A DNA stretch of 5,542 nucleotides. Origin: Methanothrix sp. GTDB taxonomy: Archaea; Halobacteriota; Methanosarcinia; Methanotrichales; Methanotrichaceae. Position numbers and translations under genes: made by a program. The notes below the pieces were generated by a model that did not search any database, was not told the DNA's origin, and was given only the letters and a program-made list of their open reading frames with translations. This document shows, piece after piece, positions 4,784 to 5,542 of the stretch. Location: positions 1 through 5,542 of the forward strand of contig JAQTYS010000182.1 in the NCBI GenBank assembly GCA_028688175.1, given 5' to 3'. Numbering within the stretch: position 1 is the stretch's first letter; each line of letters starts with the position of its first letter.

Positions 4784-5542
4784 TTAAAGCGGAGAGAGGG
4801 CTCTCAGCCTTTCTACTGTCTTTTTCGTTGCATTAGCGATTGCCGGTATTTGATCGGCATTGTTCTGCTTGCCCAGTGTCATGATCATGGAGCCATGCGC
4901 TTGTTCATGTTTTAAGCCTATGGCCAGGAGCACATGAGATGGCTCCAGAGTGCGTGAGGAGCAGGCCGAGCCCGTGGATACCTGAATGTTGAACATGGCA
5001 TCCATGGTGAGGAGAATGCTCTCTCCTTCAATGCGGCTGAAGCGGAAGCTGGCATGATGCGGCAGCCGCAGCATGGGATGGCCGGTGAGGTACGACTCCT
5101 CAATCTTGAGTATCTCTTTTATCAATCCATCCCGGATGGCCTGCAGTCGTTCACTTTCCTCTGCCTTCTCCAGCCCCGCCAGCCTGGCCGCCTCGCCAAA
5201 TCCCGCCAGAGCATAGAGATTCTCGGTTCCAGGCCGCAGGCCCTTCTCCTGACCGCCGCCGAAAACCACCGGCTGAATGCGAACACCAGGTTTGATATAC
5301 AGGGCCCCCGCTCCCTGCGGCCCATAGAGATCATTCGAGGAAAGAGTGAGCAGATCTATGCCATCCTTTTGCACATCGATAGGTATCTTGCCAGCTGCGG
5401 CAGCGCCATCTACATGCAGGAATTGCCCTTTTTCATGCACAAGATCGCTTACCTCTTTTATGGGCTGAATAGTTCCAATCTCGCTGTTGGCGTACATCAC
5501 CGAGGTGAGCACCGTCTCCTTGCAAAGCAGGCTCTCCAGTGC
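4784..5542 (-). CDS. iscS: IscS/NifS-like cysteine desulfurase homologue lacking the PLP lysine (5' end beyond window)
   Basis: The frame is open to the window edge, giving the C-terminal 252 residues of a protein that is usually about 390 aa. The apparent GTG start at 5512 is internal, since it falls inside the conserved V-M-Y-A-N-x-E-I-G-T-I-Q segment. Visible landmarks, numbered in this fragment, are H43-V-D45, G-G-G-Q-E-x-G-L-R-P-G-T-E-N (95-108), R-I-E-G-E-S (170-175) and the mobile-loop S-T-G-S-A-C194-S-S-R. The usual S-x-H-K-x-Y-G-P-K-G reads S-S-N-D71-L-Y-G-P-Q-G, so the PLP Schiff-base Lys is Asp. The Gln of H-V-D-x-x-Q is Ala48. Enzymes of this family move sulfur from cysteine to IscU; without the lysine, normal desulfurase chemistry is unlikely. 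Archaeoglobus IscS has the same Lys to Asp change and still forms a complex with IscU. I infer a structural or cluster-assembly partner of the adjacent IscU. Confidence 0.93.
   Translation of the reverse strand, partial: ALESLLCKETVLTSVMYANSEIGTIQPIKEVSDLVHEKGQFLHVDGAAAAGKIPIDVQKDGIDLLTLSSNDLYGPQGAGALYIKPGVRIQPVVFGGGQEKGLRPGTENLYALAGFGEAARLAGLEKAEESERLQAIRDGLIKEILKIEESYLTGHPMLRLPHHASFRFSRIEGESILLTMDAMFNIQVSTGSACSSRTLEPSHVLLAIGLKHEQAHGSMIMTLGKQNNADQIPAIANATKKTVERLRALSPL

Noticed and set aside
5122..5334. Minus-strand 70-aa frame inside iscS
   Set aside because: It is an alternative-frame shadow of the conserved iscS reading frame.

Overview
The window looks archaeal, most plausibly a methanogen of the Methanothrix/Methanosarcinales kind; that placement is inference. 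It rests on an IscS-IscU pair whose IscS has lost the PLP lysine (a state known from Archaeoglobus), a GGTGAT ribosome binding site, AT-rich TATA-like boxes ahead of genes, and MntA/HepT and HicB toxin-antitoxin (TA) genes of types common in such genomes.

Left part (1-2990): three diverged, same-orientation copies of a GC-rich noncoding repeat of roughly 420-450 bp (A about 1-418, B about 1164-1609, C about 2284-2720). They alternate with small gene pairs. Between A and B lies a plus-strand pair, a DUF4258 protein and a YgiT/MqsA-type zinc-finger protein, overlapping by 4 nt. Between B and C lies a minus-strand mntA-hepT pair, also overlapping by 4 nt. After C comes a minus-strand hicB-like antitoxin with a damaged 5' end and no hicA. 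Each repeat has a core of about 285 bp flanked by direct copies of a boundary module: a short hairpin followed by a 35-bp GC-rich box. The layout therefore reads boundary - core - boundary - TA pair - boundary - core - boundary - TA pair, like an array of exchangeable TA cassettes. No recombinase gene is visible.

Middle (3045-4238, minus): an AT-richer 397-aa protein with the His-Gly and Cys motifs of a clan CD (caspase/gingipain/CHAT-type) cysteine peptidase. It has no signal peptide and has its own likely promoter.

Right part (4315-5542, minus): an iscS-iscU operon for Fe-S cluster assembly. IscU has its three ligand cysteines. IscS is cut by the window edge; it keeps the mobile-loop cysteine but has Asp where the PLP-binding Lys should be, and Ala in place of the PLP-contacting Gln. 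This is the only clearly housekeeping segment. The TA/repeat block and the peptidase-like gene look like an accessory region next to it.
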